A DNA stretch of 56,346 bases from Bacteroidota bacterium (GTDB taxonomy: Bacteria; Bacteroidota; Bacteroidia; UBA7662; CANHCV01), in the NCBI GenBank assembly GCA_947459245.1, contig CANHCV010000009.1, positions 1-56,346 of the forward strand, given 5' to 3'. Shown here piece by piece: positions 23,953 through 32,851 of the stretch; position 1 is the first letter of the stretch; every line of letters starts with the position of its first letter. The translations under genes were made by a program, and so were the position numbers. The notes beneath the pieces were generated by a model that saw nothing but the letters and a program-made list of their open reading frames with translations, made no database searches and had not been told where the DNA came from.

Positions 23953-26607
23953 TTAAAATAAGCTTCCTTGGGTTAAATCATCGGGGTTAATGGGTTTGAT
24001 ATCGAATTCGATGGTGGTTCCAATTTCAATGGCATCGTCCCCACCTTCATCATCTCCGCCCTCGTCGAACGATTTGTTTTCATCGAGCACCGGAAGGGCG
24101 GCATTCGGATCAGGTTCGGGATCGGGGTTGGTTAAAATTACTTCAACAATTGGTTTATCTGAAATTTTATTTCCATTTGCTTTCCAACCTTTTACATCGA
24201 TGAATTCGGATAAATCCCAAGACTTTCCTTGTTCTTTCGAACGTCCGTTTTTCACCCACAAATCCACCAGGGGATTTTCAACGGTAGTGGCGAAAACAAA
24301 CTTTGAGCCAGCACTTTCGGAGATGAATGAAAAACGTTTATCGGTGGTGCTGGTCTCGACCAAGAAACGTTTGCAAGCCCACGTTTCCGACTCGCCAATG
24401 TAATGAATAACCGATAGTGGGCGCTTGGGATTCCAACGTTCGAGGCGATGGATTTTTGAAAAGTCGTAGTGGTTGGTCAATTCGAAACTGGTCAATTCGT
24501 AGCTTCCATCGTTGAATACCACCAAAATGCGATCATCGCTATCGAAGGCACCAAGAAAACGACCACGTCCGTCTTTGTTCAAACGACCCACGTTTTCTTC
24601 AAACCACACTTTAACGCCACCAATGGAGGAGCGCCCTTTTTCTTTGAACTGAATCTTTCGAAGGGGCTGTTTGGTTAGGATATTCCCCTGCGAGCCTCGG
24701 CCTTTGATGGCAATTTCTGCAAAGTCAAAATCAAACACCTTTTTTCGGGCTTTAGCCAAGTTAGAAAGCTGAACATTGATGATTTCCGATTCAGAATTAG
24801 CATTATCGGTTAAATACAGGATCTTGCTTCCTTTCGACCCCTTGGTGAGATCGTATTCTTTGTCGCGGGTAATCCCAACAACATTAAATCGCTTGGCGTA
24901 AGTCGTTCCTGTTGAGCCATCTACGTAGATCAAGTTATAGGCACGACGTTCGTCGTTTTTCCGCCAAACGGCTACGTGAAGAATGTCCTTTCCAACAAAT
25001 TTCTTCTCTTCCACCCGCGAAACGATGAGTTTTCCATCTTTCCGAAAAACGATGATATCGTCGATGTCGGAGCAATCTCCAACAAACTCATCTTTTTTGA
25101 TTCCGTAACCCACGAATCCGTCGGCACGATTCACGTAAAGTTTTTGGTTTGCCACCGCAACTTGGGTAATGTTGATGGTATCGAACTCCCGAATTTCGGT
25201 TTTACGCTCTTTTCCTTTACCGTATTTTTCCAGCAACTTTTCGTACCATGCGATGGTATAATCGACGATATTGGCCAAATGATGCTCCGTTTCCACCATT
25301 TGCTCCTCCAAATTGCGCATCATTTCATCGGCCTTGAACGCATCAAATTTGGAGATGCGTTTGATTTTGATTTCGGTTAATTTCACGATATCGTCAACCG
25401 TAATCTCGCGATAAAACTGCTTTTTGAATGGCTCCAATCCTCGATCGATGGTTTCAATGACCGATTCCCAAGTGGTACATTCTTCAATGTCGTGGTAGAT
25501 TCGGTTTTCAATGAAGATTTTCTCCAAGGATGAAAACAGAAACTTTTCTTTTAGTTCTAAAAGCTTAATTTCCAACTCCCATTTGAGCAAATCCAAGGTA
25601 TGCTGCGCACAGTACTTCAGAATATCCGTCACCGTTAAAAAATGCGGCTTCTCATCAACAATTACGCAGGCATTCGGAGAAATGCTCAATTCGCAATCGG
25701 TAAAAGCATACAGCGCATCGATGGTAAGATCGGTAGATACTCCGGGATGGAGATGAACAACTACCTCAACATCCTTGGCGGTATTATCAACCACCTGTTT
25801 GATTTTTACCTTTCCTTTTTCGGATGCTTTGAGGATGGAATCAATTAAAGAATCGGTTGTAGTACTGTAGGGTATATCCTTGATGATGAGGGTCTTCTTA
25901 TCCAGTTCTTCAATTCGAGCACGAACTCGAACTTTTCCGCCGCGACCGCCTTGGTTGTAGTTCGAAACGTCGACGTAGCCGCCGGTTTGGAAATCGGGAA
26001 ACAACTCGAACGATTGCTTTTTAAGCACCTTGATGGCGGCTTTGCAAAGCTCTTGGAAGTTATGCGGAAGTATTTTGGTTGAAAGTCCAACGGCAATCCC
26101 TTCCACCCCTTGAGCGAGCAAGAGAGGGAATTTCATGGGAAGAGCAACTGGCTCTTTTTTTCTACCGTCGTAACTCAATTGCCAACGGGTAGTTTGAGCA
26201 TTGAAACCGACCTCCAAAGCGAATTTGGATAAACGTGCCTCGATGTAACGCGGTGCAGCAGCGGAATCGCCGGTCCGAACATCGCCCCAGTTTCCTTGGC
26301 AATCGATCATCAGGTCTTTTTGGCCCAAATTCACCAAGGCATCGCCGATGGCTGCATCACCGTGAGGGTGGTACTGCATGGTTTGCCCAATGATGTTGGC
26401 AACTTTGTGAAAACGGCCATCGTCCATTTCTTTCATGGAGTGCAGAATACGCCTTTGAACCGGCTTTAAACCGTCTTCAATAGCCGGAACTGCACGTTCC
26501 AAAATAACGTAAGAGGCGTAATCGAGAAACCAATTTTCGTATAACCCCGAAACTGCGGGGATATCGTGAATTTTCTCGGGTTGGTTGGATTGTTGTTCTT
26601 CGCTCAT
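23953..26607 (-). CDS. parC: DNA topoisomerase IV subunit A (ParC/GyrA family)
   Basis: The start is the ATG at 26607 (MSEEQQSNQPEKIHD); the frame is open 5 codons earlier. The 884-residue protein has the breakage-rejoining core with VPAIEDGLKPVQRRILHSM, YHPHGDAAIGDALVNL and the catalytic Tyr in AAPRYIEARLS. A coiled-coil region, a C-terminal beta-propeller and an acidic tail (DEGGDDEGGDDA) follow. The length and the AAPRYIE variant fit Bacteroidota ParC better than GyrA. The partner parE is not in the window. A -7 box lies at 26625-26632. Confidence 0.9.
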   Translation of the reverse strand: MSEEQQSNQPEKIHDIPAVSGLYENWFLDYASYVILERAVPAIEDGLKPVQRRILHSMKEMDDGRFHKVANIIGQTMQYHPHGDAAIGDALVNLGQKDLMIDCQGNWGDVRTGDSAAAPRYIEARLSKFALEVGFNAQTTRWQLSYDGRKKEPVALPMKFPLLLAQGVEGIAVGLSTKILPHNFQELCKAAIKVLKKQSFELFPDFQTGGYVDVSNYNQGGRGGKVRVRARIEELDKKTLIIKDIPYSTTTDSLIDSILKASEKGKVKIKQVVDNTAKDVEVVVHLHPGVSTDLTIDALYAFTDCELSISPNACVIVDEKPHFLTVTDILKYCAQHTLDLLKWELEIKLLELKEKFLFSSLEKIFIENRIYHDIEECTTWESVIETIDRGLEPFKKQFYREITVDDIVKLTEIKIKRISKFDAFKADEMMRNLEEQMVETEHHLANIVDYTIAWYEKLLEKYGKGKERKTEIREFDTINITQVAVANQKLYVNRADGFVGYGIKKDEFVGDCSDIDDIIVFRKDGKLIVSRVEEKKFVGKDILHVAVWRKNDERRAYNLIYVDGSTGTTYAKRFNVVGITRDKEYDLTKGSKGSKILYLTDNANSESEIINVQLSNLAKARKKVFDFDFAEIAIKGRGSQGNILTKQPLRKIQFKEKGRSSIGGVKVWFEENVGRLNKDGRGRFLGAFDSDDRILVVFNDGSYELTSFELTNHYDFSKIHRLERWNPKRPLSVIHYIGESETWACKRFLVETSTTDKRFSFISESAGSKFVFATTVENPLVDLWVKNGRSKEQGKSWDLSEFIDVKGWKANGNKISDKPIVEVILTNPDPEPDPNAALPVLDENKSFDEGGDDEGGDDAIEIGTTIEFDIKPINPDDLTQGSLF

Positions 26608-26624
26608 AGCAGGATTTCCCAAAG

Positions 26625-26632
26625 CAAAAATA
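26625..26632 (-). promoter_or_regulatory. -7 promoter box upstream of parC
   Basis: The minus strand reads TATTTTTG, an exact TAnnTTTG match 17 nt before the ATG at 26607. It would start the parC-argS-cca-miaA operon independently of the upstream hydrolase gene. Confidence 0.4.
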
Positions 26633-26665
26633 CTTCAAAAAATGGGAAAGCCTTTAAACAAAGAA

Positions 26666-27595
26666 TTAACGAATGGAACCCAGCCAGGATAACATTTCGC
26701 GAGCAACGCTCGGATCGATGCGGTGGCTGGGGTCGGAATACGATTTCATGTTCGATTCGCGGTCTTTCCCAGTCTTTTTCAACACATGATTGATCCCTTT
26801 CAAAATCACGATTTTCGAATTTTTGGAACGATTGGCCAAGATTTTGGCATCTTCCACCCGAACCTGTAAATCCCGATCTCCTTGCAAAACCAGAACTGGA
26901 ATTTGCAACTTAGCTATTTCCTCGGCTGGATCTACCGACATCCAGGAAATGAGGTAGGGCTGTACACTGGGACGAAACAACGACATCATGAAGGGATGAA
27001 CATCGCTTACCTGAGTTCCACTTCTTAGTTTTGATAAAATGGGCAAGGCCATTTCTTGAATTTCTTTCGGTTGATTTCCGATTTGTTCTTGAAGGATTTC
27101 ACCCGCAGAGCGCCCGGGACCCGAGATCGAAACAAAACCCTTGATTGCCACCTTCTGGCAAACCAAAATTCCAATGGTACTTCCTTCGGAATGTCCAGCA
27201 ACGATGACTTCATAGCCCAAAGAAGACAACCATTCCGCCCATTTAATCGCATCTATTGCAAAAGTTTCAAAACGCAACGAACGTTCGGAGAAATTTTTCA
27301 GGGTTGATTTTCCGATCCCTCGCTTATCGATGCGAAGCACCCCTACTCCACCTTTTTGAAGGTCTTCACTGAGTTGCAAATAGGCATTGGATTTCATTTG
27401 AGGATTGTTGCCATCGCGATCGGTTGGCCCGCTTCCCGGTAATAGGAAAACAACTTGTTTGACTTTTTCAGCGGGCAAATCCAAAACCCCTCTCAAGGTA
27501 TCACCGGCTACAACGATTTCAACTTCTTGGCTTTTCTGTGCGAAAGAAAAAAGGGTTACAAAAAGTAACCCTAATAATATGACGATCTTTTTCAT
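26666..27595 (-). CDS. exported alpha/beta-fold hydrolase
   Basis: The protein has 309 residues. The N-terminus MKKIVILLGLLFVTLFSFAQ is a signal peptide. The alpha/beta hydrolase core shows LLPGSGPTDRDGNNP (oxyanion region), RIDKRGIGKS, the nucleophile elbow GHSEGS, an acid in VLQGDRDLQV and a late His (KGINHVLK). It probably hydrolyses esters or acyl groups in the periplasm; the substrate is unknown. It starts inside the last codon of the sigma-54 activator gene (4-bp overlap). A perfect hairpin lies within its signal-peptide codons. Confidence 0.85.
   Translation of the reverse strand: MKKIVILLGLLFVTLFSFAQKSQEVEIVVAGDTLRGVLDLPAEKVKQVVFLLPGSGPTDRDGNNPQMKSNAYLQLSEDLQKGGVGVLRIDKRGIGKSTLKNFSERSLRFETFAIDAIKWAEWLSSLGYEVIVAGHSEGSTIGILVCQKVAIKGFVSISGPGRSAGEILQEQIGNQPKEIQEMALPILSKLRSGTQVSDVHPFMMSLFRPSVQPYLISWMSVDPAEEIAKLQIPVLVLQGDRDLQVRVEDAKILANRSKNSKIVILKGINHVLKKTGKDRESNMKSYSDPSHRIDPSVAREMLSWLGSIR
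27552..27572 (-). repeat. perfect hairpin inside the hydrolase signal-peptide codons
   Basis: AGGGTTAC and GTAACCCT are separated by five bases. In the mRNA the 8-bp stem closes a U5 loop about 23-43 nt downstream of the hydrolase start codon. It may slow ribosome loading or be chance; there is no T-run to make it a terminator. Confidence 0.45.
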
Positions 27596-28950
27596 CGTGT
27601 GAATCCGTATTTATCGATCTTGTTGTACAAATGGCTTCGTTGAATCCCAATTTCCTCGGCCGTTTTGGTGATGTTCCATTGGTTGGATTTCAGCTTTCGT
27701 TCAATGAATTCCTTTTCTACAAAATCTTTGTAATCGTGCAGATCGGAAAAGTTATTAATGATGGCTTCCAAGGTGCTCATGGAGCCAAACTCGAGCGGTC
27801 GGGTGAACTGATTAACCTCTTCATCGGAAATCACATCTCCGCAAAGAATAACCAATCGTTCTACCACGTTTTTCAATTCACGGATGTTTCCAGACCAGGG
27901 AAAGGTTTTCAAAGCTTCTAAAGCTTTTACAGTGAATCGCTTTTGGGGAATGTGGTACTCTTCGCAAGTTTCTTTCAGAAACTTATCAGCCAAAATAGGG
28001 ATATCATCTTTGCGATCAGCCAAAGCTGGAACGTGAACGATGATCACCGATAGGCGATGGTACAAATCGAGTCGGAAGTTTTTGTCTTCGATTTCCCGAA
28101 CGAGGTCTTTGTTGGTCGCTGCGATGACGCGAACATCGACCTTGATTTCTTTTTCTCCACCAACGCGGGAGATTTTTCCTTCTTGAAGCGCTCTCAACAC
28201 TTTTGCTTGCGCTGCGATCGGCATGTCGCCAATTTCGTCCAAGAAAAGGGTTCCGCCATTGGCTTGTTCGAAATATCCTATGCGTTGTTTAATGGCGGAA
28301 GTGAAGCTTCCTTTTTCGTGACCGAAAAGTTCACTCTCGATCAATTCAGAAGGAATAGCGGCGCAATTCACTTCGATGAGTGGCCCTTTGGTGCGGTTAG
28401 ATTTTTCATGAATCCACCGGGCCACCAACTCTTTTCCGGTTCCATTTTCTCCGGTAATCAATACCCGAGCCTCGGTAGGAGCAACCCGATCGATGGTAGA
28501 TTTGATGTTTTGGATGGCCGAAGACTCACCGATGATTTCCTGTGTTCTGGAAATTTTCTGCTTGAGGACTTTGGTTTGTGCTGCCAAATGTCCGCGATCC
28601 AAAGCATTTCGAACCGTAATGAGCAATCGATTGAGATCCGGTGGCTTCACCAGGAAGTCGAAAGCACCCAATCGGGTGGCTTCTATGGCGGTTTCCATGG
28701 TTCCGTGTCCAGAGATCATGATGACCGGCAAATCGGGATACAAGGATTGCAATTGTGCTAAACATTCCAGGCCATCCATTCCGGGCATTTTGATATCGCA
28801 CAAAACCAAATCGAAATGATTTTTTCTAGCGCAATCCAATCCAGCATGTCCATCCTCGGCTTCCGTTACTTGGAAACCTTCAAATTCTAACAAATCTTTC
28901 AATGCGGCCCGAATGGCACGCTCATCATCAATAATGAGGATGTTCGACAT
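27592..28950 (-). CDS. sigma-54-dependent response regulator (NtrC family)
   Basis: The start at 28950 (MSNILIIDDERAIRA) gives 452 residues; the longer open frame reaches back into the RNase P RNA gene and is not protein. The receiver domain has the DD pair, phospho-acceptor Asp52 (LVLCDIKMPG), and Lys102 (FLVKP). The AAA+ domain has Walker A GENGTGKE (about 167-174), Walker B GGTLFLDEIGDM and a sigma-54-contacting loop that reads GSFTSA instead of GAFTGA. A Fis-type helix-turn-helix ends the protein (NITKTAEEIGIQRSHLYNKI). An AGGAG ribosome binding site precedes the start. rpoN lies about 2 kb away; the cognate kinase is not adjacent. Confidence 0.93.
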   Translation of the reverse strand: MSNILIIDDERAIRAALKDLLEFEGFQVTEAEDGHAGLDCARKNHFDLVLCDIKMPGMDGLECLAQLQSLYPDLPVIMISGHGTMETAIEATRLGAFDFLVKPPDLNRLLITVRNALDRGHLAAQTKVLKQKISRTQEIIGESSAIQNIKSTIDRVAPTEARVLITGENGTGKELVARWIHEKSNRTKGPLIEVNCAAIPSELIESELFGHEKGSFTSAIKQRIGYFEQANGGTLFLDEIGDMPIAAQAKVLRALQEGKISRVGGEKEIKVDVRVIAATNKDLVREIEDKNFRLDLYHRLSVIIVHVPALADRKDDIPILADKFLKETCEEYHIPQKRFTVKALEALKTFPWSGNIRELKNVVERLVILCGDVISDEEVNQFTRPLEFGSMSTLEAIINNFSDLHDYKDFVEKEFIERKLKSNQWNITKTAEEIGIQRSHLYNKIDKYGFTR

Positions 28951-28965
28951 AACTTTCTCCTTTCT

Positions 28966-29350
28966 AAAAAATGTCGGCCGGCCCTGTAAGCCGGATTTTG
29001 TCTGAGGGTTTCCCCCGAGCTTGCCATTCATCTAGCCTTGCAGTTGCCCGCAAGGTCCATCGGCCTACCCACAGTGAAATTCCCGAGGGAATCGAAGCGG
29101 GCCGCTTCTGTTCACTGCCTATTTGGCCTTTCAACGCGTGAGGTTTATCCCTCCTTCAAGTCGCCTTGAAGCATCGTGGGCTCTTACCCCACGTTTTCAC
29201 CCTTGCCTTGCTTGCGCAATCGGCGGTTTTTCTCTGCGACACTCTCTGTCACCGTTTCCGGTGCCTTCCCGTTAGGAAGCACGCTGCCCTTGGTTGTCCG
29301 GACTTTCCTCTTGCTATCTTACAAACAAGCGACAAGCCGAACCGACCGAC
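28966..29350 (-). ncRNA. rnpB: RNase P RNA (class A)
   Basis: Read on the minus strand, the transcript begins with GTCGGTCGG, which pairs over 9 bp with CCGGCCGAC at the 3' end (28973-28981) to form P1, and is followed by a T-run. Universal elements are present: GAGGAAAGTCCGGAC (P4/J3-4 strand), the ACAGAA region (GTGAACAGAAGCGG), CTAGATGAATGG and the 3' GACAAAATCCGGCTTACAG. At about 378 nt its length is normal. It cleaves pre-tRNA 5' leaders. It ends only 16-22 nt before the sigma-54 activator gene. Confidence 0.96.
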
Positions 29351-29354
29351 CTCG

Positions 29355-29362
29355 CAAATCTA
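29355..29362 (-). promoter_or_regulatory. -7 promoter box of rnpB
   Basis: The minus strand reads TAGATTTG, an exact TAnnTTTG match ending 4 nt before the first paired base of RNase P RNA. The -33 position reads GAC rather than TTG. Confidence 0.55.
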
Positions 29363-29418
29363 ATCAATTCACCGTGAAATTGTCTAATAAAAAGTACGTA
29401 AAATTTTCCTGTGGATAT

Positions 29419-30699
29419 CTATTGCTTCAACCACTTCTGCTTTACCCAAACGCCTTGAGATTTTCCCATGATCCAATACATTCCAGGTTGAAGGTGAGCA
29501 ATGTTTAACTCGGCGGTTTCCTTCTGTTGCTGAAGAACCACCTTGCCATGTACATCTACCATTTGCATTTGAGAAATGGGGGACGAAAACCGGATGGTTT
29601 GCGAAGCCGGATTGGGAAAAATGGAGAGTGGTTGTTCTTGGATCGTTGTTGAAGCATTCACGTTGCACAGCAATTGCATGATTTGAATCCAAAATTGATT
29701 GTCGAAACTGGAGAGAGCGGGATTTACTCCACCGGCTGACTCCCCAAGACGAACAACCACTAAATTTTGTTGCGGCCAGACGTACAGCTTTTGATCGTTT
29801 TTCCCCAGGCCGCAAATGACTTCATTGGGTGCCGTTGATATCAACTTCCCTTGAATAACCAGCGGAACCAATGGAAGCTGATAACTGGGTTGTCCGTTGA
29901 GCCACCACAAATAACCGTAGCTTTGGTTCAAGGTCTGACTCGGAGTGGTCATTTCGCGAAAATAATTGGTATCGGAAAGCACTACCGTGTTGTTCCATTT
30001 CCCTCGATTGAGCATGAGCAAGCCAAATCGTGCGAAGGAGCGGGTTGTAGAATAAAAAACTCCATCGGATGCCCACAATCCACGCAGGCCTGTGGGTTGC
30101 ATGACTTTTTGAAAGGTGTAGGTATTGATGGTTTGCCCCGTTGCTTGCTCAAGAACATCGTGAAGCAAGAGGTATGGTGCGTTATGATAGTACCACCTTG
30201 TGCCAGCGTCTGAGCGATATTTTAAACAGGTATCCACTTTACAATTCAGGTCGGCCACTCGCTCATCGAAACCGGTGGTCATGGTAAGTTGATGGCGGAT
30301 GGTAATGAGGTCTTCTTTGCTTCGCGGCAAACTGGTCCATCCGGCGCCAAGGTATTTAGAGGTGGTATCGAAAATGGAGAGCCGGCCTTCTTGTTGGGCG
30401 ATGCCAACCAACGTTGCTGCTAGAGTTTTTCCTGCACTGGCCCAATACCAAGCAGAATCAACCGTAAATGTACCAAAATACCTTTCGTAGGCTATTTTTC
30501 CATCTTTCAAGATGATGCAACCTTTGGTGTTGTTTCGGCGCAAAAACTCAGTCAGCGAATCTACCCGAGGAACACACCAACCTAAACTTGCTGGCGACAA
30601 GGTATCCCATTGAGTTCCGCTAACTGGAGGGAAATACAAATTCTGAGAAAACAGCGCTAAAAATTGGAAAACAAAAAAAGTGGTACAAATAAATCTCAT
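29419..30699 (-). CDS. secreted beta-lactamase-fold serine hydrolase with T9SS sorting domain
   Basis: The protein has 426 residues and a signal peptide (MRFICTTFFVFQFLALFSQ). The catalytic domain belongs to the class C beta-lactamase/penicillin-binding family (PF00144): SAGK gives the SxxK nucleophile and general base, and YHN gives the YxN motif. The last 70 residues form a type A sorting domain (LSIFPNPASQTI, MQMVDVHGKVV, LQPGMYWIM). It should be exported by Sec and attached to the surface by T9SS. It may be an esterase or peptidase rather than a true lactamase. Confidence 0.85.
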   Translation of the reverse strand: MRFICTTFFVFQFLALFSQNLYFPPVSGTQWDTLSPASLGWCVPRVDSLTEFLRRNNTKGCIILKDGKIAYERYFGTFTVDSAWYWASAGKTLAATLVGIAQQEGRLSIFDTTSKYLGAGWTSLPRSKEDLITIRHQLTMTTGFDERVADLNCKVDTCLKYRSDAGTRWYYHNAPYLLLHDVLEQATGQTINTYTFQKVMQPTGLRGLWASDGVFYSTTRSFARFGLLMLNRGKWNNTVVLSDTNYFREMTTPSQTLNQSYGYLWWLNGQPSYQLPLVPLVIQGKLISTAPNEVICGLGKNDQKLYVWPQQNLVVVRLGESAGGVNPALSSFDNQFWIQIMQLLCNVNASTTIQEQPLSIFPNPASQTIRFSSPISQMQMVDVHGKVVLQQQKETAELNIAHLQPGMYWIMGKSQGVWVKQKWLKQ

Positions 30700-30794
30700 A
30701 AAAGGAAATTTTTCTCTGAAGTAGACCTTGGTAATAAAATTGGTTTAACTTCGAGGACGGTAAAATCTTTATTTTCTTTGCAGTTCGAAATCCT

Positions 30795-32228
30795 ATGCTC
30801 AAACAATCCCTAAAATTAAAACAACTTCAGCGACTTAGTCCGCAGCAAATTCAATTCATTCAATTGTTGCAGGTACCTACGGCTTCCTTGGAGCAGCGAA
30901 TCAAAGAAGAATTGGAAGAAAATCCAGCCTTGGAAGAGGATTCAAGTGATTTTGAAAACGAGTCGGACTCGGAGGAGGATCAAAAGGAAGAAGATGAGTT
31001 GGATTACGATTTGAGTGAGTATTTGGAAGATGACGGAATTGCGGACTTCCGAACCAAGGATTTGAATTACGAAGACGAGGACGATGACAAGGAATCTCCG
31101 TATGCCAAACGAAACTCCTTCCACGAGAAATTGATGGCCCAAGCCGGAGAGTTGGATTTATCGGAACGCGATAGGGCCATTCTCATTCACATCATTGGCT
31201 CCATCGATTCGGATGGATATTTACGAAGGCCCCTGATGAATCTTTCTGACGATTTAGCTTTTACCCAAAATTTGATGGTTTCGGAGGAAGATCTTGAGCA
31301 TCTTCTTTTAAAAATTCAAGGTTTTGATCCGGCTGGAGTGGGTGCACGAGATCTTCAAGAATGTTTATTGATTCAATTGAAACGGAAGAAGAAAAACGTG
31401 GCCATCAATGTAGCCGTTGAAATGGTCGAGCACCATTTTGATTTGTTTTCCAAAAAGCATTTTGAAAAAATCATGAAAGCATTGGAATTGGATGAAGACC
31501 TTTTCCGAAAAGCCCAGCATGAAATTATTAAATGCAATCCCAAACCGGGTGGAACGGCCGAGGATGACGATCAGTTAGGTACAATTATCCCCGATTTCAT
31601 CATTCATGTTGATCAAGGAGAAATCAGTTTAAAATTGAATGCCAAAAATGCGCCTGAGCTTCGATTGAGTAAAGATTATCAGGAAATGCTGAAGGATTAC
31701 ACCAAACAAGCCGAGAGCGATAAAAAGGTAAAAGACACTTTGGTTTTCATTAAAAGCAAATTGGACTCGGCCAAATGGTTTGTGGATGCCATCAAACAAC
31801 GACAAACCACGTTGTTAACCACCATGGACGCTATTGTTCGGCACCAAGACGCGTACTTTTTATCGGGAGACGAAACCAAATTGAAGCCCATGATTCTCAA
31901 GGACATTGCCGAGGAGATTGGGATGGATATTTCGACCATTTCTCGGGTAGCGAATTCAAAATTTGTACATACTCCTTACGGGACCTTCAGCTTGAAGCAC
32001 TTCTTTTCGGAGGGCATTATGACCGATTCCGGGGAAGAAGTGTCGAGCAAAGAGGTCAAGAAAATTTTGTCGGATTGCATCGAACAGGAAGACAAGCGCA
32101 AGCCGGTTAGCGATGATAAACTGACCGACATTTTGGTGGAAAAGGGATATACGATCGCAAGAAGAACGGTTGCCAAATACCGGGAACAACTTGGAATTCC
32201 GGTAGCTCGTTTACGAAAAGAAATTTAA
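30795..32228 (+). CDS. rpoN: RNA polymerase sigma-54 factor
   Basis: This 477-residue sigma-54 has a Gln/Leu-rich region I (LKQLQRLSPQQIQFIQLL), a very acidic region II (about residues 45-100), a core-binding region (GVGARDLQECL) and a C-terminal DNA-binding part. The RpoN box is intact: ARRTVAKYR, followed by EQLGIPVARLRKEI. It recognises -24/-12 promoters and needs an NtrC-type ATPase such as the one encoded at 27592-28950. Its stop codon overlaps the next start by one base. Confidence 0.96.
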   Translation: MLKQSLKLKQLQRLSPQQIQFIQLLQVPTASLEQRIKEELEENPALEEDSSDFENESDSEEDQKEEDELDYDLSEYLEDDGIADFRTKDLNYEDEDDDKESPYAKRNSFHEKLMAQAGELDLSERDRAILIHIIGSIDSDGYLRRPLMNLSDDLAFTQNLMVSEEDLEHLLLKIQGFDPAGVGARDLQECLLIQLKRKKKNVAINVAVEMVEHHFDLFSKKHFEKIMKALELDEDLFRKAQHEIIKCNPKPGGTAEDDDQLGTIIPDFIIHVDQGEISLKLNAKNAPELRLSKDYQEMLKDYTKQAESDKKVKDTLVFIKSKLDSAKWFVDAIKQRQTTLLTTMDAIVRHQDAYFLSGDETKLKPMILKDIAEEIGMDISTISRVANSKFVHTPYGTFSLKHFFSEGIMTDSGEEVSSKEVKKILSDCIEQEDKRKPVSDDKLTDILVEKGYTIARRTVAKYREQLGIPVARLRKEI

Positions 32229-32851
32229 TGAAACGTTTTTTTTATTTGTGTTCCCTCCTGCTCCATCCACTTTGGATTCCAACTTGGATTTTGTGTTTGT
32301 GGTTTGGAACATTTCTTTCCGCTCGATTTGGATTTTTCAGTTCAACGTTTGGATTGTTTTTGGGGTATGAATTGTTTTTTGTTGCGCTGATTCCCATTTT
32401 AATCTCTTTTTCTACCCGTCTTGGCCAAACTACCGATTGGGAGATGGAGAAGGCATCCAGTCGAGTTTGGCCATTTTTAATCGGCGGGATTTTTTGGTTG
32501 GGATATACGCTAAATCTTAGAAGTGAGTTAGGGGAAATGGCAGATTTGATTTGGTTCACCACCGGAAGCGGGGGAATTTTGCTCTTGACTTTATCGTTTT
32601 GTTACTTCAAAGGATTCAAAGTGAGTGCGCATGCATCGGGCTGGGCCCTGTTGATTCCCATCTTTATCTTCAATCATTCTCTTCCACAAGAAATCCGATT
32701 AGCCTTGTTGTTGATTACCGTAATGATTTGCGGAATCGTAACAGGAATACGTTGGATTTCTGGAGCGCATCAATTGGAAGAATTACTCATTGGATTGTTT
32801 TTAGGCATCCTAATTTCCACTTCTTTCCTCCAAACCGTTTCTAGGCTATGA
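32228..32851 (+). CDS. polytopic membrane protein, PAP2-like
   Basis: The protein has 207 residues with six or so hydrophobic segments. The motifs FKVSAHASG and GIRWISGAHQLEELLIGLFLG resemble the second and third phosphatase signatures of PAP2 proteins (PSGH and SRxxxxxHxxxDxxxG), but the canonical Ser/Arg residues are weak. It may be a degenerate lipid phosphatase. It overlaps rpoN by one base (TAATG) and the histidine kinase by four (ATGA), so all three are one message. Confidence 0.6.
   Translation: MKRFFYLCSLLLHPLWIPTWILCLWFGTFLSARFGFFSSTFGLFLGYELFFVALIPILISFSTRLGQTTDWEMEKASSRVWPFLIGGIFWLGYTLNLRSELGEMADLIWFTTGSGGILLLTLSFCYFKGFKVSAHASGWALLIPIFIFNHSLPQEIRLALLLITVMICGIVTGIRWISGAHQLEELLIGLFLGILISTSFLQTVSRL

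Noticed and set aside
26613-26650. TTTCCCA ... TGGGAAA inverted repeat upstream of parC
   Set aside because: The arms are short and AT-biased, the loop is over 20 nt, and it spans the -7 box; likely chance.
28057-28761. 234-codon plus-strand frame
   Set aside because: It is antisense to the sigma-54 activator, whose domains are complete; its sequence is low in typical codons and shows no domain.
28951-29031. 27-codon N-terminal extension of the sigma-54 activator
   Set aside because: It reads into the 3' end of RNase P RNA; the family start MSNILIIDDE with its AGGAG site is at 28950.
29166-29508. Open frames of 65 and 110 codons on the plus strand
   Set aside because: They lie antisense to RNase P RNA, whose conserved elements and end pairing explain the sequence; the frames have no start signal or family.
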